DNA of 37,719 bases from Lachnospiraceae bacterium (lineage in GTDB: Bacteria > Bacillota > Clostridia > Lachnospirales > Lachnospiraceae). The position numbers and the translations under genes are program-made. The stretch lies in NCBI GenBank assembly GCA_017431345.1, contig JAFRLH010000091.1:1-37719 (forward strand), written 5' to 3'. Of this stretch, positions 22,809 to 31,740 are shown piece by piece. The notes below the pieces were generated by a model. That model was not told where the DNA came from. It saw only the letters and a list, made by a program, of their open reading frames with translations, and made no database searches. Each line of letters begins with the position of its first letter. Positions within the stretch are counted from its first letter, which is position 1.

Positions 22809-24320
22809 ATGAGTGAAGATTATGTTCTGGAACTGGAACATATCCGAAAAGAGTACCCCGGTGTCGTTGCGCTGAAAGATGTAACGCTCCAGCTTCGCCG
22901 CGGTGAAGTTCTGGGACTGATCGGTGAGAACGGGGCCGGGAAATCCACGCTGATCAAGTGCTGCTCCGGCGCGGTAATTCCCACATCGGGCAAAATTAAG
23001 ATCAACGGAAAGGAATTTGAACGTATGACCCCGCAGCTGGCGGCAGAGAACGGCATTGCCATCATTTATCAGGAATTCAACAATGTCGGTGAACTGTCAG
23101 CAGCGGAGAATCTGTTCCTGGGCCGCCCCATCCGCAAGGGGATGGTGATCGACCGCAAGGCCATGGAAGAAGAAGCGGCGAAGGCGTTTGAACAGCTGCA
23201 GATCAAGATCAATCCCAAAGAACTGGTGAAGAACCTGTCTGTCGGCTATCAGCAGATGATCGAGATCGCCAAGGCGATCCAGCAGAATGCACAGGTCCTG
23301 ATCATGGACGAGCCCAGCGCGCCGCTGACCACCGCTGAGGTGGAAAGCATGTTCAAAGTGGTGGAACTCCTGAGGAAACAGGGCGTCTCCATCATCTATA
23401 TCTCCCACCGTCTGGAGGAGATCTTCCGTCTCTCAGACCGTATCGAGGTCATCCGGGACGGCGAGTATGTCACGACCCTGATCACGCCGGAAGCGACAGT
23501 AGACGAGCTGATCAAGCTGATGGTAGGACGTGAGATGACGCAGAAATATCCGCCGCGCAAAGACTGCATTGACCGCAGCAAGGTCATGCTGGAACTGAAG
23601 GATGTCTGCGGAAACGGCGATGAGCATATGACGCTGAAGATCCATGCCGGCGAAGTGCTGGGCCTGGGCGGCCTGGTGGGAGCCGGACGTACGGAGCTTG
23701 CGGAGATGATCTTCGGGTCGAAACCGAAGACCAGCGGCCAGATCTTCCTGAACGGAAAGGAGATCAATCCGAAGTCTCCCAGAGAAGCGATCAATCTGGG
23801 CATCGCGCTGGTACCCGAAGACCGGAAACGTCACGGCGCCCTGCTTACGAACTCTATCAAGAACAACATCAATATGCCGATCTATGAAAGGATCTCCCGT
23901 GCCAGCGTTATCCATACGGGCACAGAGAAGAAAAACGCGGAGAAGTACCGTGAAGAGATCCAGATCAAATGTCCCTCTGTCAATCAGCTGGTGAAGAATC
24001 TTTCCGGCGGAAACCAGCAGAAGGTCATTCTCGGAAAGTGGCTGGCGGCCGAGTCGCAGCTGATCATCTTCGATGAACCCACCAGAGGTATCGATGTCGG
24101 CGCAAAGTTTGAGATCTACAAGCTTATCAACGACCTGGTGGAATCTGGACTCAGCGTTCTTATGATCTCCTCTGAGATGGAGGAACTGATCGGTATGTCT
24201 GATCGGATCATCGTGCTCGCGGAGGGCGAGATGACCGGCGAACTGCAGAAAGAAGAATTCAATTCGGACACCATCATGGCGTATGCGTCCGGTATTACAG
24301 AGAAAAAGGAGGTCTCGTGA
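22809..24320 (+). CDS. Sugar ABC transporter ATP-binding protein (RbsA/MglA type)
   Basis: A 503-aa protein with two fused nucleotide-binding domains, the normal size for RbsA-type ATPases. Domain 1 has Walker A GENGAGKST (39-47), signature LSVGYQQ and Walker B LIMDEP. Domain 2 has the degenerate Walker A GLVGAGRTELA, signature LSGGNQQKVILGKW and Walker B LIFDEPTRGIDVG; this asymmetry is normal for the family. It powers import of the sugar or polyol. ATG 22809 is chosen because GAGGAGG lies six bases upstream; the frame could extend upstream to 22698 but crosses the hairpin. Confidence 0.93.
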   Translation: MSEDYVLELEHIRKEYPGVVALKDVTLQLRRGEVLGLIGENGAGKSTLIKCCSGAVIPTSGKIKINGKEFERMTPQLAAENGIAIIYQEFNNVGELSAAENLFLGRPIRKGMVIDRKAMEEEAAKAFEQLQIKINPKELVKNLSVGYQQMIEIAKAIQQNAQVLIMDEPSAPLTTAEVESMFKVVELLRKQGVSIIYISHRLEEIFRLSDRIEVIRDGEYVTTLITPEATVDELIKLMVGREMTQKYPPRKDCIDRSKVMLELKDVCGNGDEHMTLKIHAGEVLGLGGLVGAGRTELAEMIFGSKPKTSGQIFLNGKEINPKSPREAINLGIALVPEDRKRHGALLTNSIKNNINMPIYERISRASVIHTGTEKKNAEKYREEIQIKCPSVNQLVKNLSGGNQQKVILGKWLAAESQLIIFDEPTRGIDVGAKFEIYKLINDLVESGLSVLMISSEMEELIGMSDRIIVLAEGEMTGELQKEEFNSDTIMAYASGITEKKEVS

Positions 24321-24321
24321 C

Positions 24322-25275
24322 ATGGGTAACCTGAACATGAAAAATTTTCTCAAGATGAACGCCATCTGGCTGGTGTTTGTTATTGAAGTCATCATCTTTG
24401 CTGCTGCCAGCGGCGGCACTTTCCTGACGCCGAATAATATCATCAACATTTCAAGACAGGTATCCTATTACGGAATCGCCTCCATCGGTATGACGTTCGT
24501 AATCCTGATCGCCGGCATCGACCTGTCGATCGGTTCCATTATCACACTGGTAAACGTAGTCTGTGCTTATCTGATGGTCAATTCCGGCATGAATATGTGG
24601 ATCGCCGTGATCATCTCCCTGCTGCTTGCAACGATGATCGGCGTGCTCAACGGCGCCATGGTCGCTACCATCGGCATCCCGGCTCTGATCGCGACTTTCG
24701 CGTCACAGACGATCTTCGAGGGCGTGTCCTACCTGATCTCCGGCGGACGTCCGATCTCCGGCTTTGACAATGCGTTCGGTCTTTTCGGCCGTGCCACAGT
24801 AGGTATCGTTCCTGTCTGCGCCATCATCATGATCATCTGCTTCCTGATCGGAAGCTTTATCCTGAACAAATCTTACTTCGGCCGTTATTTCTACGCCATC
24901 GGCGGAAATGAAGAGGCAGCTGAGCTGTCCGGTATCCGCGTCAACCGCGTGAAATATCTGATCTATGCACTGTCCGGTCTGTTTGCGGGTCTTGCGGGTA
25001 TCGTCCTGCTGTCCCGTTCCGGTTCCGCACAGAGTACAGTCGGTAAAGGCCTGGAATTCGATGTTATCACCTGCGTTGTCCTGGGCGGCGTATCCGTTAA
25101 CGGCGGTGTCGGCCGTATGTCCGGTGTCGTAGCCGGCGTGCTGATCATCGGCTCCCTGACCAACGGCATGATCCTGATGGATGTCAGTGAGTACACCCAG
25201 ATGGTCGTCAAGGGTATCGTTCTGGCCGTGGCCGTCGGCATTGACTGCCTGTCCAAGAAACGTCAGGCGACCTGA
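24322..25275 (+). CDS. Sugar ABC transporter permease (RbsC type)
   Basis: A 317-aa membrane protein with eight to ten hydrophobic segments. Family landmarks are GIASIGMTFVILIAGIDLSI, GVLNGAMVATIGIPALIATF, YAIGGNEEAAELSGI and FDVITCVVLGGVSVNGGVGR. It forms the membrane channel with the RbsA-like ATPase. The start at ATG 24322 lies one base after the ATPase stop, and its own stop overlaps the next start (TGATG), which indicates coupled translation. Confidence 0.93.
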   Translation: MGNLNMKNFLKMNAIWLVFVIEVIIFAAASGGTFLTPNNIINISRQVSYYGIASIGMTFVILIAGIDLSIGSIITLVNVVCAYLMVNSGMNMWIAVIISLLLATMIGVLNGAMVATIGIPALIATFASQTIFEGVSYLISGGRPISGFDNAFGLFGRATVGIVPVCAIIMIICFLIGSFILNKSYFGRYFYAIGGNEEAAELSGIRVNRVKYLIYALSGLFAGLAGIVLLSRSGSAQSTVGKGLEFDVITCVVLGGVSVNGGVGRMSGVVAGVLIIGSLTNGMILMDVSEYTQMVVKGIVLAVAVGIDCLSKKRQAT

Positions 25276-25904
25276 TGACAGTGAAAGAAGAAATGCTTAC
25301 CGGTCCGGCGGATCTTTCCGCCGGATTGTGGGCTGATTATTACGCGGAAACGGATCCTGACGAGAGATGGCGGATTTTTTGTTATTTTTCCGGGAAGGAG
25401 GCCGACCGCGGTCTGCTGGATTTTTGTAAACAGATCTACAAAGAACGCTATCATGATCCGGCGCATCCGGACCGGACTGTAGATCTGTACCTGTGGAAAT
25501 GCGTCTACCTTCCGGGTCTTTATAAAAGAAAAGGATTTCTCCGGAAAGCTTTTCTGCGGGAGCTGGAGCAGACGTTAAAGGAGCTGCATCTTTCGGATCC
25601 GGAAAGTCTTACAGAGACGGAAAAACAGTGCCTTTATCTGGAGTTCCGCAATGCCGCCAGACGTTATCTGGACACCTGCCGCGGTGACGGCTATGCGAAC
25701 AGTTTCCTGGGCCTGAAGAAAGCCAGCATGGAACAGAAATATAAGAAGGCAGGAGAAGATATCTGGATGATGTCCGCCGGCCTGGCCCGTGCCGTCGGCG
25801 AAGAAGCGAGGATGTCCCTCTGGTGCGATGCCCTGTATGAAGAGGTATGTGCGTTTAACCGCACTGCAGCAGAACGGTACAGGGAACTTGACGGCACCCG
25901 GTAG
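25275..25904 (+). CDS. Unknown 209-aa protein inside the transporter operon
   Basis: A soluble protein without signal peptide or membrane helix. It is rich in aromatic, charged and Cys residues (for example LADYYAETDPDERWRIFCYF, LDFCKQIYKERYHDPAHPDR, YLEFRNAARRYLDTCRGDGY). It is probably all-helical. I do not recognise it with certainty; from memory it may belong to an uncharacterised DUF found in Clostridia sugar operons. Its ATG overlaps the permease stop, so it is made together with the transporter. Possible roles are transporter regulation or metabolite binding, but nothing visible proves any of these. Confidence 0.75.
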   Translation: MTVKEEMLTGPADLSAGLWADYYAETDPDERWRIFCYFSGKEADRGLLDFCKQIYKERYHDPAHPDRTVDLYLWKCVYLPGLYKRKGFLRKAFLRELEQTLKELHLSDPESLTETEKQCLYLEFRNAARRYLDTCRGDGYANSFLGLKKASMEQKYKKAGEDIWMMSAGLARAVGEEARMSLWCDALYEEVCAFNRTAAERYRELDGTR

Positions 25905-25943
25905 TTCGGGTATAAAAACTTACAGCAACGGGAGGTAATGAAA

Positions 25944-26990
25944 ATGCAGAAAATGATGCAGCAGGAGCTGATGACAGAACCGAAAAAAATCATGTTCCGC
26001 CAGGTACCGGTGCCGGTGCCCGGTCCTGATCAGGTCCTGGTGAAGATCAAGAAGATCGGTATCTGCGGCAGTGATATTCATGTATTTCACGGAAGCCATC
26101 CCTATGTCACCTATCCGCTGACCCAGGGTCATGAGGTATCCGGCCAGATCGTGGAGCTTGGCGACTGTGTGACGGATCTTGCTGTGGGACAGAGAGTCAC
26201 CATTGAGCCTCAGGTGTTCTGCGGAAGATGCTATCCCTGCCTCCACGGAAAATACAATCTCTGCGAGAAACTGAAGGTCATGGGATTCCAGACCACGGGG
26301 ACCGCAGGGGAGTATTTTGCGGTAGATGCTTCAAAAGTGGATGTGCTTCCTGATAATCTGACTTACAGCGAAGGCGCCATGATCGAGCCGACAGCTGTGA
26401 CAGTTCATGCAGCGAAACGTTTTCCGGATCTTGTGGGCGCAAAGACCGTGGTCTTAGGCTGCGGACCGATCGGCATTCTGCTGATCCAGTCCCTGAAGGC
26501 GCTGGGCGCCGGACAGGTATTTGCCACGGATATTTCCGATGCACGTCTGGAACTAGCGAAACAGCTTGGTGCGGACTATGCGGTCAACACCCTGAAGGAA
26601 GATTATGCGCAGGCACTGCTGGCAGCATACGGCCCTGACAAAGCGGATGTGATCTACGAGTGCGCGGGTTCCGATATTACCATGGACCAGGCGATCCAGA
26701 ATGCCAGAAAGGGTTCGGTCATTATCCTGGTAGCGGTCTTCGGCAAACGGGCCAATGTAGACCTGGCGAAGCTGAATGACTCTGAACTGGATCTCAACAC
26801 CTCCATGATGTACCGCCACGAGGATTATGTGGATGCGATCCGTCTGGTAAAGGAAGGAAAGATCCGCCTGAAACCGCTGCAGAGCGCATTCTTTGCCTTC
26901 GAAGATTTTCCGAAGGCGTATGAGTTTATCGACAACAACCGGGAAAAGACCATGAAGGTCCTGATCGACGTGGATCCGTCGGAAGAATAA
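25944..26990 (+). CDS. Zinc-dependent polyol dehydrogenase (sorbitol/iditol dehydrogenase-like)
   Basis: A 348-aa medium-chain dehydrogenase. Catalytic zinc ligands are Cys41, His63 and Glu64 (GICGSDIHVFHG, QGHEVSG). The structural zinc cluster is Cys93, Cys96, Cys99 and Cys107. The Rossmann motif GCGPIG and the acidic residue in FATDISD suggest NAD use. The pattern CGSD-H-F is typical of sorbitol/xylitol-type dehydrogenases. It would oxidise a polyol at C2 to a ketose. I prefer ATG 25944 because GGGAGG lies eight bases upstream; ATG 25938 is too close. It follows the transporter genes in the same operon. Confidence 0.9.
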   Translation: MQKMMQQELMTEPKKIMFRQVPVPVPGPDQVLVKIKKIGICGSDIHVFHGSHPYVTYPLTQGHEVSGQIVELGDCVTDLAVGQRVTIEPQVFCGRCYPCLHGKYNLCEKLKVMGFQTTGTAGEYFAVDASKVDVLPDNLTYSEGAMIEPTAVTVHAAKRFPDLVGAKTVVLGCGPIGILLIQSLKALGAGQVFATDISDARLELAKQLGADYAVNTLKEDYAQALLAAYGPDKADVIYECAGSDITMDQAIQNARKGSVIILVAVFGKRANVDLAKLNDSELDLNTSMMYRHEDYVDAIRLVKEGKIRLKPLQSAFFAFEDFPKAYEFIDNNREKTMKVLIDVDPSEE

Positions 26991-27077
26991 ACCGGACGGG
27001 CGGTCCTGTTTGACTTGCTGCGTGCAATGTGTCAGGGGGCCGTCCCTTTTTTACTTTTTAAACAGGAGGATCTGATA

Positions 27078-28721
27078 ATGAGGCTGACGTGGAAAGGACT
27101 GCACGACAGAGATGCATGGGAGGCGGCAGGCATCCGTCTGCCTGCATTCGATCCGGAGGAAGTGGCGGAGCGGACGCGGAAAAATCCGGTTTGGGTCCAT
27201 TTCGGCGTGGGAAACATCTTCCGGATCTTTATGGGAACCATCGCGGACGATCTGATCGAAGCCGGGGAAGCAGACCGGGGAATCACCGGGATCGAAACAT
27301 TTGACTTCGATGTGGTGGATAAGATCCACCGGAAATGCGATAATCTTGCCCTCTGCGTAACGATGCATCCGGATGGCAAAAAGAATATGCGGGTCGCGGG
27401 ATCGCTGACAGAAACGGTGGCGGCAAGGCCCGGGGATGCAGCAGCGCTGGCGCGCATCCGGGAGATCTTCAGAAGTCCTTCCCTGCAGCTGGTATCCTGT
27501 ACCATCACGGAGAAGGGATATGAACTGAAAGATCCGCAGGGAGAATATCTCAGGTTCATAAAACCCGCACTGGAGCAGGGACCGGAAGCTGCCCATGCCA
27601 GTGCCATGACGCTGATTGCCGCAATGCTGAAAGAGCGGTATGAGGCAGGCGCTGCACCGTTGGCATTCGTCTCCATGGACAATGTCTCGGAAAACGGAAA
27701 GAAGTTCCGGGAATCGGTCCTTGAGGTCGCGGATATCTGGCAGGAAAAAGGCCTGCTCTCTGCGGAAGCAGCTGCCTACATCCGGGATGAATCCAGGATA
27801 TCCTTCCCCTGGAGCATGATCGATAAGATCACACCCCGGCCTGATGACGGTGTAGGAAAAAGCCTGACAGAAGCAGGCGTTGAGGATATGGAGACGGTGA
27901 TCACCTCAAAGAGAACGTACATCGCTCCTTTTGTCAATGCGGAAGGACCGCAGTATCTGGTGGTGGAGGACAGTTTCCCGAACGGCCGGCCGGCTTTTGA
28001 AAAGGCGGGCGTTTATATGACAGACCGGGAAACGGTGAATGCCTCAGAACGCATGAAGGTGACAGTCTGTCTGAATCCGGTCCATTCCGCGCTGGGGCCT
28101 TACGGTGTCCTGCTGGGTATGGAACGGTTCTCGGATGTCTTTGCAGATCCTGATCTGCGGCTGCTGGCGGAGCGGGTCAGCTTCGGCGAAGGAATGCAGG
28201 TGGTAAAGGATCCGGGGATCATTTCACCGGCTGCATTTCTGGATGAGCTGATGACCGTCCGTTTCCCGAATGCTTATATCCCCGATACGCCGCAGCGTCT
28301 CTGCACGGACATCTCTCAGGGGCTGGGCGTGCGGTTCGGCGTGACGGTGCGCGCTTTCTGTGAGCGGGATGGCGATGCCTCCGCCCTGCAGGGGATTCCG
28401 CTTGCCATTGCCGGCTGGCTGCGTTATCTTATAGGTGTGACAGACGACGGACAGGCTTATGAACTGGCGCCGGATCCCCTGAACGCGGGATTCCGGGAAG
28501 ACCTTCTTCGCGGGGGGATCGAACTGGGACGGCCGGAGAGCCTGAAGGATCAGCTGCAGCCGATCCTGTCCAACGAGAGTATTTTCGGCATCGATCTTTA
28601 TGCCGCAGGCATTGGGGAAACGATAGAAGAGATCTTCCGCAGGGAGATTTCGGGATACGGCATGGTGCGCCGGACGCTGCGGGAAACAGCGGAGAGCTGG
28701 CGCTGCATTACGGAGGAGTGA
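27078..28721 (+). CDS. Mannitol dehydrogenase family protein (UxuB/polyol 2-dehydrogenase-like)
   Basis: A 547-aa long-chain dehydrogenase. The N-terminal NAD-binding segment VHFGVGNIFRIF (40-51) replaces the usual G-x-G-x-F-H-R. Other family landmarks are VSMDNVSENG (198-207), FPWSMIDKITP (243-253), VVEDSFPNGRP (295-305) and the catalytic Lys327, Asn333 and His336 in MKVTVCLNPVHS. The family interconverts polyols (mannitol, arabinitol) or sugar acids (fructuronate, tagaturonate) with ketoses. GGAGGATCTGATA before ATG 27078 supports the start. With the FGGY kinase three bases behind it, a polyol-to-ketose-to-ketose-phosphate route is the simplest reading. Confidence 0.9.
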   Translation: MRLTWKGLHDRDAWEAAGIRLPAFDPEEVAERTRKNPVWVHFGVGNIFRIFMGTIADDLIEAGEADRGITGIETFDFDVVDKIHRKCDNLALCVTMHPDGKKNMRVAGSLTETVAARPGDAAALARIREIFRSPSLQLVSCTITEKGYELKDPQGEYLRFIKPALEQGPEAAHASAMTLIAAMLKERYEAGAAPLAFVSMDNVSENGKKFRESVLEVADIWQEKGLLSAEAAAYIRDESRISFPWSMIDKITPRPDDGVGKSLTEAGVEDMETVITSKRTYIAPFVNAEGPQYLVVEDSFPNGRPAFEKAGVYMTDRETVNASERMKVTVCLNPVHSALGPYGVLLGMERFSDVFADPDLRLLAERVSFGEGMQVVKDPGIISPAAFLDELMTVRFPNAYIPDTPQRLCTDISQGLGVRFGVTVRAFCERDGDASALQGIPLAIAGWLRYLIGVTDDGQAYELAPDPLNAGFREDLLRGGIELGRPESLKDQLQPILSNESIFGIDLYAAGIGETIEEIFRREISGYGMVRRTLRETAESWRCITEE

Positions 28722-28724
28722 AAT

Positions 28725-30326
28725 ATGAATCAGGCGAGAGAGAACATCGCGCAGGGAAAGACAGCACTCGGTATCGAGTTTGGATCCACGAGGATCAAGG
28801 GCGTTCTGACGGATTATGACGGACATGTACTGGCGAAGGGAGAATACGAATGGGAGAACCGCCTGGAGAACGGGATCTGGACTTACCATCTGGATGATGT
28901 GGATACCGGGCTTAAAAGCTGCTATTCCGCGCTTCGGCAGGATGTGGAGAAGACTTATGGCATCACTCCTTCTGTCTTCGGGGCGATCGGCGTCAGCGCT
29001 ATGATGCACGGCTACATCGCACTGGATGCGGAGGACCGGCAGCTGGCCCCCTTCCAGACCTGGAGAAATACCAATACCACGCCGGCAGCAGACCGTCTGA
29101 CGGAGGAACTGCAGTACAATATCCCGCTGCGGTGGTCGGCAGCGCACCTGTATCAGCGGATGCTGGACAAAGAGGAGCATGTGCATCACACGGCATCAGT
29201 ATTCACCCTGGCTGCCTACATGCATTACAAGCTGACCGGGGAGAAGGTCATCGGCGTCGGCGATGCGGCAGGCATGTTCCCCATCGACTCCGACGTCCTG
29301 GATTATAATGAGAAAATGGTGAAGCGTTTCGATGAACTGGCGGCGGAAGCCGGTTATCCCGAAGTGCATCTCAGGGAAGTATTTCCCCGGGTGCTGACCG
29401 CGGGAGACGCCGCCGGCGTGCTGACAGAAGCAGGGGCTGCACTGATGGATGAGACCGGAACACTGAAACCGGGAATCCCGCTGTGCCCTCCTGAAGGCGA
29501 TGCAGGCACCGGCATGACAGCCACCAATTCCGTTGCGGTGCGGACCGGAAACCTCTCTGCAGGCACCAGCACTTTCGCCATGGTAGTGCTGGAGAAGCAG
29601 CTCAGCAAGATCTACCGTGAGATCGATATGGTGACCACACCGTCCGGTTTCCCGGTAGCTATGTCTCACGCGAACAACGGTACTTCGGATCTGAACGCCT
29701 GGGTGGGCATGTTTAAGGAGTTCTGTGAACTCATGGGTGTGGAAGCCGATATGGGAACGCTTTTCGGCAAGCTTTACACGCATTCCCTGAAAGGTGATCC
29801 GGACTGCGGCGGACTGCTGGCTTACGGCTATTACTCGGGAGAGAATATCACATTCATCAATGAAGGGCGCCCTCTGTTCGCCCGTACGCCCGATTCGGCG
29901 TTCAACCTGGCGAACTTCATGCGCGTAAATCTCTATACCTCCCTGGGTGCGGTGAAGCTGGGCATGGATATCCTTCTGAAAGATGAAGGCGTGAAGCTGG
30001 ACCGCATCATGGGACACGGCGGCCTGTTCAAGACACCCGGCGTGGCACAGCGTTATCTGGCTGCCGCCGTAAATACGCCGGTCACAGTTATGGATACTGC
30101 CTCCGAAGGCGGTGCCTGGGGCATTGCCCTGCTGGCTGCCTACCTGGCGGACGGGAAGAAGGACGGACGGCTGGAAGAGTACCTTGATAAGAGAGTGTTC
30201 AAAGACCTTGCAGGTGAGGCTATGGAGCCGGATCCCGACGAAGTGGAAGGCTTTGAGACATTTACCAGACGTTACGCTGCAGGACTGGAAGTGGAGAAGG
30301 CTGCCATAGCGGCGATCGGCTGGTAA
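28725..30326 (+). CDS. FGGY-family carbohydrate kinase
   Basis: A 533-aa sugar kinase of the FGGY family (ribulokinase/xylulokinase group). The N-terminal phosphate-binding motif GIEFGSTRIKG, the central GVGDAAGMFPID and GTSTFAMVV segments and the C-terminal GHGGLFKTPGVAQ and SEGGAWGIALLA are present. It phosphorylates a ketose, most likely the product of the dehydrogenases upstream, and so traps it for the pentose-phosphate or glycolytic route. It starts three bases after the mannitol dehydrogenase-like gene. Substrate preference cannot be settled by eye. Confidence 0.9.
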   Translation: MNQARENIAQGKTALGIEFGSTRIKGVLTDYDGHVLAKGEYEWENRLENGIWTYHLDDVDTGLKSCYSALRQDVEKTYGITPSVFGAIGVSAMMHGYIALDAEDRQLAPFQTWRNTNTTPAADRLTEELQYNIPLRWSAAHLYQRMLDKEEHVHHTASVFTLAAYMHYKLTGEKVIGVGDAAGMFPIDSDVLDYNEKMVKRFDELAAEAGYPEVHLREVFPRVLTAGDAAGVLTEAGAALMDETGTLKPGIPLCPPEGDAGTGMTATNSVAVRTGNLSAGTSTFAMVVLEKQLSKIYREIDMVTTPSGFPVAMSHANNGTSDLNAWVGMFKEFCELMGVEADMGTLFGKLYTHSLKGDPDCGGLLAYGYYSGENITFINEGRPLFARTPDSAFNLANFMRVNLYTSLGAVKLGMDILLKDEGVKLDRIMGHGGLFKTPGVAQRYLAAAVNTPVTVMDTASEGGAWGIALLAAYLADGKKDGRLEEYLDKRVFKDLAGEAMEPDPDEVEGFETFTRRYAAGLEVEKAAIAAIGW

Positions 30327-30459
30327 AAAGCAGAAAATCAAAAATAAAAAGACCGGCGCTGCGGGGAGGGATAAAAGAAACCATTGAAGCACAGCCTTTT
30401 GGGTGTTATTCTTAACCTGTCGGAAGAAGTTCGTTTTTTATCATCCGGGAGGTGACGGC

Positions 30460-30903
30460 ATGCTTCGTTTTCTGGAAATCATCAGACGTATATTTATAGG
30501 CGGGATTGTTTCTCTGCTGATCGCATTGATCGGGTTGAGGACCGGTATCCCGGAACTGGCGCTGGCGGCCAAGAATCCTGCAGTATTAAAGGGCGCTTTC
30601 AGTCTGTTCTTTCTGATTTCCCCGGCCTGTTATTTCATTCTGATCCTGATCTCGTGTGTCATCATCCGTCAGCACGTGAAGTATGCAGCGGTACATCAGC
30701 AGAAGATCTTTATGTATACAGTGCTGCTTGTCCTCGGAAGCGATCTGGTTTTTCCTTTTAAAAATATCGCGGGCCTGTTCGCGGGAAATAAGGACGGGTC
30801 GTCTGAGGAGACCGGATCAAAAGGAAAACGAAGATCTGTGATCCGCACCGTTGAGATGGTGATCCTGGCGGGAGTATGTATATTCGGCTTATTTGTGATT
30901 TAA
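30460..30903 (+). CDS. Small membrane protein, function unknown
   Basis: A 147-aa protein with four hydrophobic segments (about residues 8-27, 40-66, 82-101 and 125-145) and a polar, Lys/Gly/Ser-rich loop (GNKDGSSEETGSKGKRRSV) between the third and fourth. I do not recognise the family. The frame is open further upstream, but GGGAGG seven bases before ATG 30460 fixes this start. It lies 133 bases behind the kinase gene and before a terminator, so it may be the last gene of the polyol operon or a separate unit. Confidence 0.6.
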   Translation: MLRFLEIIRRIFIGGIVSLLIALIGLRTGIPELALAAKNPAVLKGAFSLFFLISPACYFILILISCVIIRQHVKYAAVHQQKIFMYTVLLVLGSDLVFPFKNIAGLFAGNKDGSSEETGSKGKRRSVIRTVEMVILAGVCIFGLFVI

Positions 30904-30923
30904 TGATCTGTCATCGGACTGAG

Positions 30924-30952
30924 CAGGACCCGGGTTCATCGGGTCCTGTTTT
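30924..30952 (+). terminator. Terminator after the small membrane protein
   Basis: CAGGACCCG (30924-30932) and CGGGTCCTG (30940-30948) form a perfect 9-bp stem with a seven-base loop, followed by TTTT. Confidence 0.9.
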
Positions 30953-31038
30953 GATGAAGAATCATTTGGAACGGAGAGCGTTCCTGTGATAATATGGTGC
31001 TGTAATAACTGCGGTAATATTCCGGCAGGAGGCTGACA

Positions 31039-31707
31039 ATGATGAAAGAGAACAGGACTGCTCTTACGGCAGGCAGCCGGGAGAATGAGCAGCTCCGGAA
31101 GAAAATGCTGGAATACGGCCTGACATTTCCGGATACCTATACGGATACGCCGTTTCGTGATCCCAACTGGCAGCTTGTCAGGGTGAAGGAAAGCAAAAAA
31201 GCATTTTTATGGACTTATGAAAAAGACGGCATGATGCATCTGAATGTGAAGGTGACGCCGGATTCCAGGGATTTCTGGAGGAACGCCTACGCCTCCGTTC
31301 TTCCGGGATGGCATCAGAACAGCGAACACTGGAATACGGTCATTCTGGACGGGACAGTTCCGGAAGCGGATGTACGGATGATGATCGCGGAGAGTTATGA
31401 TCTTGTTACGGATTCTGCGACAAAAAGAATCTATGAGGCGGTAAAGAAGATCCCGCCCGGACATGTCGCAACTTACAGCCGGATCGCAGAGATGGCCGGA
31501 GACAGAAAGATGGCCAGAGCCGTCGGCAACGCCCTGCACAGGAATCCGGATCCGGAACATATTCCGTGCTTCCGGGTGGTGAATGCAAAAGGAGAGTGCT
31601 CCGGTTCCTTCGCTTTTGGCGGAGCGGGAAGACAGGAGGCGCTGCTGCAGGCAGACGGTATAGAGGTCATCGACGGAAAGGTGGACCTGAAAAAGTACGG
31701 GATCTGA
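31039..31707 (+). CDS. YjbR/MmcQ-MGMT fusion (alkylated-DNA repair protein, PCFR active site)
   Basis: A 222-aa two-domain protein. Residues about 18-115 form a YjbR/MmcQ-type DNA-binding-like domain (GLTFPDTYTDTPFRDPNWQL). Residues 124-222 form an O6-methylguanine-DNA methyltransferase domain, with the helix-turn-helix PPGHVATYSRIAEMAG, the arginine finger Arg160 (ARAVGNAL) and Cys177 in IPCFRVV. Cys177 is the expected alkyl acceptor. The residue after it is Phe instead of the His of canonical PCHR, so alkyl transfer may be altered, or the protein may act as a damage sensor. AGGAGG six bases upstream supports the start. It converges with the Card1-like gene. Confidence 0.85.
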   Translation: MMKENRTALTAGSRENEQLRKKMLEYGLTFPDTYTDTPFRDPNWQLVRVKESKKAFLWTYEKDGMMHLNVKVTPDSRDFWRNAYASVLPGWHQNSEHWNTVILDGTVPEADVRMMIAESYDLVTDSATKRIYEAVKKIPPGHVATYSRIAEMAGDRKMARAVGNALHRNPDPEHIPCFRVVNAKGECSGSFAFGGAGRQEALLQADGIEVIDGKVDLKKYGI

Positions 31708-31740
31708 GCGGGATGATCAACCTTCCGCCGAAGCAGAGCG

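Noticed and set aside
23433-24449. 338-aa minus-strand frame
   Set aside because: Shadow of the RbsA-type ATPase gene; no domain and no ribosome site.
29196-30392. 398-aa minus-strand frame
   Set aside because: Shadow of the FGGY kinase gene; His/Arg/Gln-rich antisense composition.
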